Source of the DNA: Actinomycetes bacterium
GTDB lineage: Bacteria; Actinomycetota; Actinomycetes; Propionibacteriales; Nocardioidaceae
Direction of reading: 5' to 3'
Length of the DNA: 7,382 nucleotides
Assembly (NCBI GenBank): GCA_023252095.1
Contig: JAHEXN010000178.1
Location: forward strand, 1 to 7,382
This document shows positions 1-5,372 of this stretch, in pieces (within the stretch, counting starts at the first letter, position 1; the number at the start of each line of letters is the position of its first letter). The translations under genes were made by a program, and so were the position numbers. The notes below the pieces were generated by a model. The model did no database searches. It was not told the DNA's origin and saw only the letters and a list, made by a program, of their open reading frames with translations.

Positions 1-1
1 G

Positions 2-259
2 GTGCTCGTCGACTTCTGGGCCGACTGGTGCGGTCCGTGCCGTCAGCTCGCGCCGATCCTGCAGGAGATCGCCGACGAGAAGGGCGAGGAGCTCACGATC
101 GTCAAGCTCGACGCCGACGCGAACCCCGTCACCCCGGCCAAGTACCGCGTGACCGGCCTGCCGACCATCAACCTGTACAACGGCGGCGAGGTCGTCGCCT
201 CGATCGTGGGCGTTCGCCCGAAGTCGGCGCTCCTCAAGGAGCTCGACAAGCACCTCTGA
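2..259 (+). CDS. trxA: Thioredoxin, 3' portion (5' end outside window)
   Basis: The 85 visible codons encode the core of a thioredoxin, a small cytoplasmic protein-disulfide reductase normally recharged by thioredoxin reductase (TrxB). Counting from the first in-frame codon, the redox motif WCGPC is at residues 9-13, preceded by the typical VDFWA strand. The cis-proline loop GLPT is at 52-55, and the protein ends in a helix (ALLKELDKHL), as in the family. The usual length is about 105-110 residues, so about 20 N-terminal residues, including the true start, lie left of the window. The GTG at position 2 is an internal valine, not the start. The gene converges on parB with a strong hairpin between them. 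In actinobacteria trxB commonly lies just upstream, but that is not visible here. The family call is secure. Confidence 0.95.
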   Translation: MLVDFWADWCGPCRQLAPILQEIADEKGEELTIVKLDADANPVTPAKYRVTGLPTINLYNGGEVVASIVGVRPKSALLKELDKHL

Positions 260-268
260 GCCACCTCT

Positions 269-318
269 AGGTAAACAAATCCCCTTGTCGACAAATCGAC
301 AAGGGGATTTGTTTACCT
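269..318. terminator. Bidirectional rho-independent terminator between trxA and parB
   Basis: Two 23-nt arms (269-291 and 296-318) are perfect reverse complements around a CAAA loop (292-295). The stem core is G+C-rich (CCCC/GGGG). Its outer part is A-rich on the left and T-rich on the right (ATTTGTTTA), so each strand reads a stem followed by a U-rich stretch. It lies 10 nt after the trxA stop and 9 nt past the parB stop. It can therefore end transcription from both convergent genes. A hairpin of this length cannot be chance; termination itself is inferred from form and position. Confidence 0.9.
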
Positions 319-326
319 CTACGGGG

Positions 327-1229
327 CTACTCGGCCCGCTTCGGATCCATCAGGCCCACGATCCGCTCGAGGTCGTCGATCGTGGCGAACTCGACCGTGA
401 CGCGACCCTTGGTGCGACCCAGGTTGATCTTGACGCGTGTGTCGAAGCGCTCCGACAGGCGGCGTGAGACCTCCTCCAGGCGCGGGGCGGAAACCGTGGG
501 GGAGGTGCGCTTCGTGCGCGAGCCCTCCGGCTCGTCGCTGGTCAGGGTGACGATCTCCTCCAGCGCCCGCACCGACAGACCCTCGGCCACGACCCGGGTC
601 GCGAGCCGCTCCTGGATCTCGGTGTTGGCCACCGTGACGAGCGCCCGCGCGTGCCCGGCCGTGAGCACGCCAGCCGCGACGCGGCGCTGCACCGCGGGGC
701 TGAGGCGCAGGAGCCGAAGGGTGTTGCTGATCTGGGGGCGGGACCGGCCGATGCGACTCGCCAGCTCCTCGTGGGTGCAGCCGAAGTCGTCGAGCAGCTG
801 TTGGTAGGCCGCCGCTTCCTCGAGGGGGTTGAGCTCCGAACGGTGGAGGTTCTCCAGCAGTGCGTCGCGCAAGAGGTCCTCGTCCTGCGTCTCGCGCACG
901 ACCGCCGCGATGGTCTCGAGTCCAGCCTCGCGGTGGGCCCGCCACCGGCGCTCGCCCATGATGAGCTCGAACTTCTCCGGGGCGACCTCGCGGACGACGA
1001 TCGGCTGGAGCAGACCGATCTCCTTGATCGAATGCACGAGCTCGGCCATCGCGTCCTCGTCGAAGACCGTGCGCGGCTGGCGCGGGTTCGGCTCGATCGA
1101 GCTGACCGGCAGCTCGGCGAATCGCGCCCCCACGATCTCCTTCAGGCCCGAGCTCTCGGCCTCGCCCGCGTTCTGCGGGATCAGGGCCTCGAGCCCACGA
1201 CCCAGACCCCGACTACGACGATTGCTCAT
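327..1229 (-). CDS. parB: Chromosome-partitioning protein ParB (CTP-dependent parS clamp)
   Basis: The gene encodes a 300-residue ParB (Spo0J/Noc superfamily), a CTPase that loads at parS, slides as a clamp and organises the origin for ParA-driven segregation. The N-terminal RGLGRGLEALIP (residues 7-18) is the usual ParA-contacting arginine-rich segment. The CTP-binding core shows GLLQPI (72-77), GERRWRAH (92-99) and ENLHRSELNPLEEA (126-139). A helix-turn-helix for parS recognition spans about 153-174 (HEELASRIGRSRPQISNTL). The C-terminal 250-300 is the dimerisation region. The ATG at 1229 overlaps the parA stop as ATGA, so translation is probably coupled; GGAAGG lies upstream within parA. 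The open frame continues upstream to 1559, but that part is antisense-like noise inside parA and lacks family similarity. Length and motifs are normal. Confidence 0.97.
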   Translation of the reverse strand: MSNRRSRGLGRGLEALIPQNAGEAESSGLKEIVGARFAELPVSSIEPNPRQPRTVFDEDAMAELVHSIKEIGLLQPIVVREVAPEKFELIMGERRWRAHREAGLETIAAVVRETQDEDLLRDALLENLHRSELNPLEEAAAYQQLLDDFGCTHEELASRIGRSRPQISNTLRLLRLSPAVQRRVAAGVLTAGHARALVTVANTEIQERLATRVVAEGLSVRALEEIVTLTSDEPEGSRTKRTSPTVSAPRLEEVSRRLSERFDTRVKINLGRTKGRVTVEFATIDDLERIVGLMDPKRAE

Positions 1230-2137
1230 GCCTCTGCCTTCCGGGTGGCGGCCTCGGCGATCTCCCGCGCGGCCTCGATGTACGACAGGGCGCCCGACGA
1301 CGTGGGGTCGTAGGACACGACGGACTGCTGATAGCTGGGTGCCTCGGAGATGCGCACCGAACGGGGGATCGCCGCCTTCAGCACGAGTGGACCGAAGTGC
1401 TGACGCACCTCGGCCGCCACGCCAGACGACAGATTGGTGCGGCCGTCGTACATCGTGAGCAAGATCGTGGAGACGTCCAGGTTCGGGTTGAGATGCGCCT
1501 TGACCAGCTCGATGTTGCGCAGCAGCTGACCCAGGCCTTCGAGCGCGTAGTACTCGCACTGGATCGGGATCAGGACCTCACGGCCGGCGACCATCGCGTT
1601 GACCGTGAGGAGTCCGAGCGACGGCGGGCAGTCGATGTAGACGTAGTCATAGCGATCGCCGGCATCCGCCGACTCCGCGAGGTAGCTCTGCAGCGCCTTG
1701 TCCAGGCGGGTCTCGCGCGCCACGAGCGACACGAGCTCGATCTCGGCTCCGGCCAGGTCGATCGAGGCCGGCAGCACCGAGATCGTCGGGTGGGCCACGC
1801 ACGGCTGCACGAGGGAGTCGATCGACTCTCCCTCGACCAGGGCCTCGTAGACACCTGGCGTTCCCTCGGTGTGGACGATGTCGAGTGCCGTCGACGTGTT
1901 GCCTTGGGGATCGAGATCGATCACCAGGACGCGCAGCCCCTTGACCGCCATGGCGGCCGCGAGGTTGACCGTCGTGGTCGTCTTGCCGACGCCACCCTTC
2001 TGGTTGGCAACGACGAACACCCGGGTGCGCTCGGGACGGGGGAGACTCACGATCGCGTCGACCTTGCGGGCGAGGGCGACGTGCTCCTCGGCCGCGCGGG
2101 CGAGAGGCGTCGAGTCATCGGGATGCACCGTGGTCAT
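1226..2137 (-). CDS. parA: Chromosome-partitioning ATPase ParA (Soj/MinD family)
   Basis: The gene encodes a 303-residue Walker-type ATPase that binds DNA non-specifically as an ATP dimer and moves ParB-parS complexes. Numbering from the ATG at 2137, the deviant Walker A motif KGGVGKTT is at 47-54 with its signature lysine K47. The A' motif VLVIDLDPQGN is at 71-80 and the Walker B strand YVYIDCPPS at 166-174. The C-terminal SEAPSYQQSVVSYDP (264-278) is typical of chromosomal ParA. An N-terminal extension of about 35 residues precedes the first strand, common in actinobacteria. I prefer ATG at 2137 because GAGGTGGAG sits just upstream of it. An in-frame GTG at 2146 (three residues more) lies within that Shine-Dalgarno stretch and has no good site of its own. 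The 3' end overlaps parB by 4 bases. A parS core sits in the leader. Confidence 0.96.
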   Translation of the reverse strand: MTTVHPDDSTPLARAAEEHVALARKVDAIVSLPRPERTRVFVVANQKGGVGKTTTTVNLAAAMAVKGLRVLVIDLDPQGNTSTALDIVHTEGTPGVYEALVEGESIDSLVQPCVAHPTISVLPASIDLAGAEIELVSLVARETRLDKALQSYLAESADAGDRYDYVYIDCPPSLGLLTVNAMVAGREVLIPIQCEYYALEGLGQLLRNIELVKAHLNPNLDVSTILLTMYDGRTNLSSGVAAEVRQHFGPLVLKAAIPRSVRISEAPSYQQSVVSYDPTSSGALSYIEAAREIAEAATRKAEA

Positions 2138-2140
2138 CTT

Positions 2141-2149
2141 CTCCACCTC
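2141..2149 (-). promoter_or_regulatory. Ribosome binding site of parA (decides the start)
   Basis: On the - strand this reads GAGGTGGAG, followed three bases later by the ATG at 2137. The GAGG part is 8 nt from that ATG, an ideal distance. The alternative GTG start at 2146-2144 falls inside this element. This favours the ATG over the slightly longer form. Confidence 0.6.
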
Positions 2150-2152
2150 GTG

Positions 2153-2166
2153 GTTTCACGTGAAAC
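2153..2166. other. parS centromere site (14-bp core) in the parA leader
   Basis: The sequence is the palindrome GTTTCACGTGAAAC, the inner 14 bp of the near-universal bacterial parS site (TGTTTCACGTGAAACA). The outermost base on each side is G rather than T and A. It lies in the 52-bp gap between rsmG and parA, 16 bp upstream of the chosen parA start. ParB bound here could also influence parAB expression, but that is inference. Confidence 0.9.
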
Positions 2167-2189
2167 GGACGGTCGGACGATCGGCACGG

Positions 2190-2810
2190 TCACCGTGTGA
2201 GCTCCACGACCGTCGTCGGGACAGCCAGATCACCATAGGACTCGATGCGGACATCCGTGACACCGAGGCGCTTCAGCAGGGGGCGAGCCGCCTCGACCTC
2301 CTCGGGGGCGGAGCGGCCCTTCATCGCGAGCAGCACACCGCCCGGAGCCACGAGCGGCCAACACCACGTCGTGAGCTTGTCCAAGGCAGCCACGGCTCGG
2401 GCCGTGACGACGTCGTACGTCGCCCGGTGCTCCTCGGCACGCGAGCGCACGATCTCGACGTTCGTGAGTCCCAGATCGGCCACGACCTCCTCAAGGAAGG
2501 AGACGCGGCGGAGCAGAGGCTCGACCAGCGTCATGTGGACGTCTGGTCGAGCGATGGCCCAGACCACTCCAGGTAGACCGGCGCCGGTGCCGACATCGGC
2601 CACGGTCGAGCGCTGGGGGAGTCGCGGCGCGACGGCGACACAGTTCAGCAGGTGCCGGTCCCACAACCGAGGAACCTCGCGCGGACCGATCATCCCGCGA
2701 TCGACGCCCCACGTGCTCAGGAGATCGGCGTATCGCTGCGCCTGAGCCCATCCGTCACCAAAAAGCTCGGCAGCACCGGCGGGGGGCTCTGTTTCACGTG
2801 AAACAGACAT
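2190..2810 (-). CDS. rsmG: 16S rRNA (guanine(527)-N7)-methyltransferase RsmG (GidB)
   Basis: The gene encodes a 206-residue SAM-dependent methyltransferase that makes m7G527 in the 530 loop of 16S rRNA. Loss of this enzyme is a known cause of low-level streptomycin resistance. The family signature RLWDRHLLNC is at 48-57, the SAM-binding loop VADVGTGAGLPG at 70-81, the acidic strand end LVEPLLRR at 95-102, and TARAVA at 136-141 near the active site. The length is normal. The start ATG at 2810 shares one base with the jag stop (TGATG), with GGAG 4 nt upstream. Codons 2-7 (S-V-S-R-E-T) are written by a perfect parS site, so the extreme N-terminus is constrained by DNA function. The gene is part of the -strand run ending in parAB. 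Confidence 0.96.
   Translation of the reverse strand: MSVSRETEPPAGAAELFGDGWAQAQRYADLLSTWGVDRGMIGPREVPRLWDRHLLNCVAVAPRLPQRSTVADVGTGAGLPGVVWAIARPDVHMTLVEPLLRRVSFLEEVVADLGLTNVEIVRSRAEEHRATYDVVTARAVAALDKLTTWCWPLVAPGGVLLAMKGRSAPEEVEAARPLLKRLGVTDVRIESYGDLAVPTTVVELTR
2790..2805. other. Perfect parS centromere site inside the rsmG 5' coding end
   Basis: TGTTTCACGTGAAACA is a full 16-bp match to the consensus parS palindrome bound by ParB. It covers the last base of codon 2 through codon 7 of rsmG. The two parS sites in this window are about 640 bp apart and about 4-5 kb from the likely oriC, close enough for ParB to mark the newly replicated origin. Confidence 0.97.
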
Positions 2811-3280
2811 CAGGCTCCGGCGGGAAGAACCACCACGAAACGACGGGGCTCGTCGCCCTCGGACTCGCTTCGCAGGCCAGCCTCCGCCACGGCGTCGTGC
2901 ACGATCTTGCGCTCGAACGCCGTCATCGGGTCGAGCTCGATGCGCTCGGCACCGTCGCGGATCGCGGCGACCGCGCCCGCGGCCTCCTCCCGCAACGCGA
3001 CCCGGCGACCCTCGCGGTATCCCGCGATGTCGAGCATGAGCCGACTGCGCTCTCCCGTCTGGCGGTACACCGCCAGGCGCGTGAGCTCCTGGAGCGCGTC
3101 CAGCACCTGTCCCTCGGAGCCGACGAGATGATCGAGCCGGCCGCCCACGATCGACACCGCGGCACGATCGCCATCGACGTCCATGTCGATGTCGCCGTCA
3201 AGGTCGGCGATGTCCAGCAGGCCCTCCAGGAAGTCCGCGGCGATGTCGCCCTCGACCTCCAGCTTGGTCGCGTCGCTCAT
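2810..3280 (-). CDS. jag: Jag/KhpB-like KH-R3H RNA-binding protein
   Basis: The gene encodes a 156-residue cytoplasmic single-strand nucleic-acid binding protein of the SpoIIIJ-associated (Jag/KhpB) family. A KH domain spans about 38-88; its GxxG loop is G54-S-E-G57, followed by QVLDALQ, and the family phrase LDIAGYRE is at 83-90. The R3H domain covers about 93-152 with the hallmark R124-x3-H128 (ERKIVHD) and the closing strand RRFVVVLP. The separate Jag-N domain of Firmicutes is absent, as is usual in actinobacteria. The N-terminal 35 residues are strongly acidic. The ATG at 3280 overlaps the yidC stop as ATGA. Jag next to yidC is a widely conserved pair. Its RNA targets are not known here; in Firmicutes KhpB partners KhpA and affects cell division and wall synthesis. 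Confidence 0.92.
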   Translation of the reverse strand: MSDATKLEVEGDIAADFLEGLLDIADLDGDIDMDVDGDRAAVSIVGGRLDHLVGSEGQVLDALQELTRLAVYRQTGERSRLMLDIAGYREGRRVALREEAAGAVAAIRDGAERIELDPMTAFERKIVHDAVAEAGLRSESEGDEPRRFVVVLPAGA

Positions 3281-4218
3281 CGAGAGCCACCCTTCTTGCG
3301 TTGGTTCCGCGTCTGCTTCTTGGGCTGCACACGCGGCTTCGGCTTGACGATCTCATCGACCACGGCCGCCGGGTCGTTCGCGACGTCCTTGCCCTTGGCG
3401 GCGTCGCGCTGCTGCTTGGCCTTGAAGGCCGGGGTTCCCGGAGCCGGGTTGCGGCGGATCACGTAGAACTGCTGGCCCATGGTCCAGAAGTTCGAGGTGA
3501 CCCAGTAGAAGAGCACACCCATCGGGAAGAAGATGCCGCCGATCGCGAAGACCGGGGGCAGGACGTAGAGCAGCATCTTCTGCTGCTGCGCGTACGGGCC
3601 GTTGAGCGCGTCGGCCGGCATGTTCTTGGCCATGAGCTGACGCTGCGTGAGGAACTGCGTCGCGCACATGATGATGACCAACGAGATCGCGATGATGCGC
3701 GTCTCGAGGTGGTCGGCGTTCATGAACGTGTCGGCGATCCGACCACCGAGGAACCGCGCGCCGCGCAGCGACTCCGCGTCCTCGGCGGACAGGAAGCCCT
3801 TCGCCCCCTCGGCACCCTTCTTGGCGGCCTGGTCGATCGTGCGGAAGAGGGCGAAGAAGACCGGCATCTGCGCGAGGAGCGGCAGGCAGGAGGCGAACGG
3901 GTTCGTGCCCGTGTCCTTCCAGAGCTTCATCTGCTCCTGGGTCAGGCGCTCACGGTCGTGCGCGTACTTCTTCTGCAGCTCCTTGATCTTGGGCTGCAGG
4001 AGCTGCATGTTGCGGCTGCTCTTGATCTGCTTCACGAACAGGGGGATGAGCATCGCGCGGATCGTGATCGTGAGGCCCACGATCGAGAGGACCCAGGTCC
4101 ACCCGTCGTTGAGACCCGGCACGTGCTCGAACACCCAGTGCCAGCCCAGCAGCACGGCGGACACCGCGTAGTACAGCGGTGTCATGATCGCCGAACCGAT
4201 CGCGCTGAAGATCTCCAC
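3277..4218 (-). CDS. yidC: Membrane protein insertase YidC (Oxa1 family)
   Basis: The gene encodes a 313-residue polytopic insertase that places proteins in the cytoplasmic membrane, alone or with SecYEG. The first hydrophobic segment is at about 10-30. Segment 41-62 carries R54, the conserved positive residue of the hydrophilic groove. The basic amphipathic stretch LLQPKIKELQKKYAHDRERLTQEQMKLWK (about 73-101) is the coiled cytoplasmic loop. NPFASCLPLLAQMPVFFALF (106-125) is the family core, with further segments at about 173-190 and 215-246 ending in FYWVTSNFWTMGQQ. The C-terminal tail is long and basic (about 255-313, ending QRKKGGSR), suited to ribosome contact. There is no lipoprotein-type signal cysteine. 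The start is GTG at 4218, with GAGGAG 5 nt upstream overlapping the yidD stop. Confidence 0.96.
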   Translation of the reverse strand: MEIFSAIGSAIMTPLYYAVSAVLLGWHWVFEHVPGLNDGWTWVLSIVGLTITIRAMLIPLFVKQIKSSRNMQLLQPKIKELQKKYAHDRERLTQEQMKLWKDTGTNPFASCLPLLAQMPVFFALFRTIDQAAKKGAEGAKGFLSAEDAESLRGARFLGGRIADTFMNADHLETRIIAISLVIIMCATQFLTQRQLMAKNMPADALNGPYAQQQKMLLYVLPPVFAIGGIFFPMGVLFYWVTSNFWTMGQQFYVIRRNPAPGTPAFKAKQQRDAAKGKDVANDPAAVVDEIVKPKPRVQPKKQTRNQRKKGGSR

Positions 4219-4223
4219 GTTTT

Positions 4224-4229
4224 CTCCTC
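4224..4229 (-). promoter_or_regulatory. yidC ribosome binding site overlapping the yidD stop codon
   Basis: GAGGAG on the - strand shares two bases with the TGA of yidD (4228-4230) and lies 5 nt before the yidC GTG. This fixes the unusual GTG start and implies that ribosomes ending yidD sit on the yidC start site, so translation is probably coupled. Confidence 0.75.
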
Positions 4230-4482
4230 AGTGGGACACCGGGCGGTGTCCATGTTGGGGGGCCGAAGCCGGGGGGACGGGGTCGTACCCGCCGGGGCTC
4301 CAGGGGTGGCACCGCAGCAGGCGCCGGAGAGCGAGCCACGAACCGCGCAGGGCACCGTGGGTCTCCACGGCTCCGAGCGCATAGGCCGAACACGTCGGAT
4401 GGTACCGACACACCTGTCCGTACAACGGACTGATCGCGAACCGGTAGGCCTTCAGCAGACCGATCAGCACCAGGCGGAGCAC
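4228..4482 (-). CDS. yidD: Membrane protein insertion efficiency factor YidD
   Basis: The gene encodes an 84-residue protein of the YidD (DUF37) family, a small membrane-associated factor that helps YidC-dependent insertion. The diagnostic block is very clear: YRFAISPLYG (13-22), CRYHPTCSAYA (25-35), GSWLALRRLLRCHPW (47-61) and PGGYDPVP (63-70), with the three conserved cysteines at 25, 31 and 58. The N-terminal VLRLVLIGLLKAYR is the usual amphipathic helix. The chosen start is GTG at 4482, 4 nt after the rnpA stop. The reading frame stays open to 4584, but that part overlaps rnpA and has no family similarity. The Shine-Dalgarno site is poor, so translation may depend on rnpA. A GTG three codons further in is a less likely alternative. 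Confidence 0.9.
   Translation of the reverse strand: MLRLVLIGLLKAYRFAISPLYGQVCRYHPTCSAYALGAVETHGALRGSWLALRRLLRCHPWSPGGYDPVPPASAPQHGHRPVSH
4234..4251 (-). repeat. Short perfect hairpin at the yidD 3' end, before the yidC start
   Basis: GGACACC (4234-4240) and GGTGTCC (4245-4251) are exact reverse complements around a 4-nt loop. In the mRNA this stem forms in the last yidD codons, ending 3 nt before the yidD stop and 4 nt before the yidC Shine-Dalgarno. No U-tract follows, so it does not look like a terminator. A role in pausing or translation control is only a suggestion. Confidence 0.45.
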
Positions 4483-4486
4483 GTCG

Positions 4487-4834
4487 TCACGCTCGCTTCG
4501 TGGTCGACCGCCGCACCGCACGGTGCAGCCCGTCGACCACGTCGGCGGACAGGTCGACGCGCGTCGCGGCCGACGGCAGGGCACGGAACACGACGCGTGA
4601 TCCCTCGGGCAGGCCAGCCAGCTCCGACGACACCGCGTGCCGGATCCGGCGCTTGACCCGGTTCCGGGTCACGGCGTTGCCGACCTTCTTGCCCACCACG
4701 AGACCGACCCGGACACCAGGTCCGTCGGTCACCGCGACGTGCGTGACTACCGCGTCGCTCGCCGCCGAGGCACCGCGACGGATCGTGCGGCGGAACTCGT
4801 CGCCGTCACGCATGCGGAACGCCTGGGAGAGCAT
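4487..4834 (-). CDS. rnpA: Ribonuclease P protein component
   Basis: The gene encodes the 115-residue basic protein subunit of RNase P, which helps the catalytic RNA (not in this window) remove 5' leaders from precursor tRNA. The family signature is GLVVGKKVGNAVTRNRVKRRIRHA (44-67). It includes the RNR motif (R57-N58-R59) followed by VKRRIR, whose arginines contact RNase P RNA. The N-terminal FRMRDGDEFRRTIRRG is also typical. The length is normal. The start ATG at 4834 has AGGGG 8 nt upstream. It sits 52 nt behind rpmH, the near-universal rpmH-rnpA pair, and 4 nt ahead of yidD. Transcription most likely comes from the rpmH promoter. Confidence 0.96.
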   Translation of the reverse strand: MLSQAFRMRDGDEFRRTIRRGASAASDAVVTHVAVTDGPGVRVGLVVGKKVGNAVTRNRVKRRIRHAVSSELAGLPEGSRVVFRALPSAATRVDLSADVVDGLHRAVRRSTTKRA

Positions 4835-4886
4835 CGCTCAGGCCCCTGACGACCGCAGACGACAGGCCCCGTGCGAACGCATGAAA

Positions 4887-5024
4887 TCAGGCAGAGAGCT
4901 TCGCGCGGCCCTTGGTGCGACGCGACGCCAGGATGGCGCGGCCGGCACGCGTACGCATGCGGAGACGGAAGCCGTGCTTCTTCGAGCGACGACGGTTGTT
5001 CGGCTGGAAAGTGCGCTTGCTCAC
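4887..5024 (-). CDS. rpmH: 50S ribosomal protein L34 (45 residues)
   Basis: Translation from the GTG at 5024 gives 45 residues beginning MSKRTFQPNNRRRSKKHGF, continuing RLRMRTRAGRAILASRRTKGRAKLSA, then TGA. This is a complete L34, the small very basic protein of the large ribosomal subunit. Length and sequence match the family fully. AAGGA lies 8 nt before the GTG. L34 is the first gene of the -strand run and is divergent from dnaA, the standard arrangement near bacterial origins. A perfect palindrome sits in its leader about 27 nt upstream of the start. Confidence 0.98.
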   Translation of the reverse strand: MSKRTFQPNNRRRSKKHGFRLRMRTRAGRAILASRRTKGRAKLSA

Positions 5025-5050
5025 GGGGAAAGTCCTTCTTGAGGGGAAAT

Positions 5051-5072
5051 CGGTGATCGTCGACGATCACCG
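5051..5072. repeat. Perfect 22-bp palindrome in the rpmH leader
   Basis: CGGTGATCGTC (5051-5061) is followed without spacer by its exact reverse complement (5062-5072). In RNA it can fold as a 9-bp stem with a UCGA loop, ending about 10 nt upstream of the rpmH Shine-Dalgarno. In DNA it has the shape of a dimeric operator. No U-run follows in the rpmH direction, so a terminator is unlikely. Function unknown. Confidence 0.85.
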
Positions 5073-5141
5073 CTCACCCACGACATCATCGGAGCAGGCT
5101 CCGGGTCGCAGGCACGCGGCCGACGGTCGCGCGACTGTCCA

Positions 5142-5171
5142 ACGGTACGGGGGGCGTCAGACCACGGTCAA
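5142..5171 (-). promoter_or_regulatory. Candidate housekeeping promoter for the rpmH run
   Basis: On the - strand TTGACC (5171-5166) is followed after 18 bp by TACCGT (5147-5142), resembling the -35 and -10 of a SigA/HrdB-type promoter. It would give a leader of roughly 110 nt containing the 22-bp palindrome. The -35 overlaps a 7-bp-arm inverted repeat, ACGGTCA-AAC-TGACCGT (5164-5180). The -10 keeps only the most conserved TAnnnT bases, so this is moderate evidence. Confidence 0.45.
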
Positions 5172-5236
5172 ACTGACCGTCCTACTCCTGCGCGCCCCAG
5201 TCAGTCCACGCGACACGCCGCACGGCGGCCGGGCTT

Positions 5237-5360
5237 TGTGGAGAAGTCGCTTGTGTGCGCTCCCACCGCGCTGCTAGCGTCACCGCGGTACCGAGTTGTC
5301 CACAGTTCGACGTGGTCCGGGCCATCCACATACACACCCTGTGGATAACCATGTGGACCC
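5237..5360. promoter_or_regulatory. DnaA-box cluster in the dnaA leader and promoter
   Basis: Two exact boxes are present: TTGTCCACA at 5296-5304 (+) and TTATCCACA at 5340-5348 (-). Imperfect ones are TTCTCCACA at 5237-5245 (-), CCATCCACA at 5322-5330 (+) and GGGTCCACA at 5352-5360 (-). Boxes around a dnaA promoter commonly mediate autoregulation by DnaA-ATP. Here they could also form an upstream half of the origin. Confidence 0.8.
5251..5280 (+). promoter_or_regulatory. Candidate dnaA promoter
   Basis: TTGTGT (5251-5256) and TAGCGT (5275-5280) are separated by 18 bp, giving a plausible -35/-10 pair and a start near 5287, about 85 nt ahead of dnaA. A DnaA box lies just upstream (5237-5245) and a perfect one just downstream (5296-5304), which would fit autorepression. 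Agreement with consensus is partial. Confidence 0.4.
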
Positions 5361-5372
5361 AATGGAGGCCCC

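Larger units (their letters stand above)
5025..5372. other. rpmH-dnaA divergent intergenic region
   Basis: This 348-bp gap holds no convincing gene. From left to right it contains the rpmH ribosome site (5033-5037), the 22-bp palindrome (5051-5072), a 14-bp inverted repeat CGGAGC-AG-GCTCCG (5090-5103), the candidate rpmH promoter, the candidate dnaA promoter, and a cluster of DnaA-box-like sequences from 5237 to 5360. It resembles the control region between rpmH and dnaA in other actinobacteria. Confidence 0.85.

Noticed and set aside
285..293. TTGTCGACA, one base from a DnaA box
   Set aside because: It is part of the terminator stem between trxA and parB and isolated from other boxes; most likely coincidence.
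1230..1559. Upstream extension of the parB reading frame
   Set aside because: It overlaps parA, lacks ParB similarity, and the ATG at 1229 begins the canonical RGLGRGLEALIP N-terminus and overlaps the parA stop.
2185..2197. CACGGT-C-ACCGTG inverted repeat at the rsmG stop as a terminator
   Set aside because: It has only 6-bp arms with a 1-nt centre and no U-run. Such repeats are common by chance, and parA follows closely.
4483..4584. Upstream extension of the yidD reading frame
   Set aside because: It lies inside rnpA and its translation is R/C/P-rich with no YidD similarity. The GTG at 4482 gives a normal 84-residue protein.
3301..4656. Long open frame (451 codons) on the + strand across yidC, yidD and rnpA
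   Set aside because: It is antisense to three recognised genes and the translation is dominated by R, H, D, E and L with no family features.
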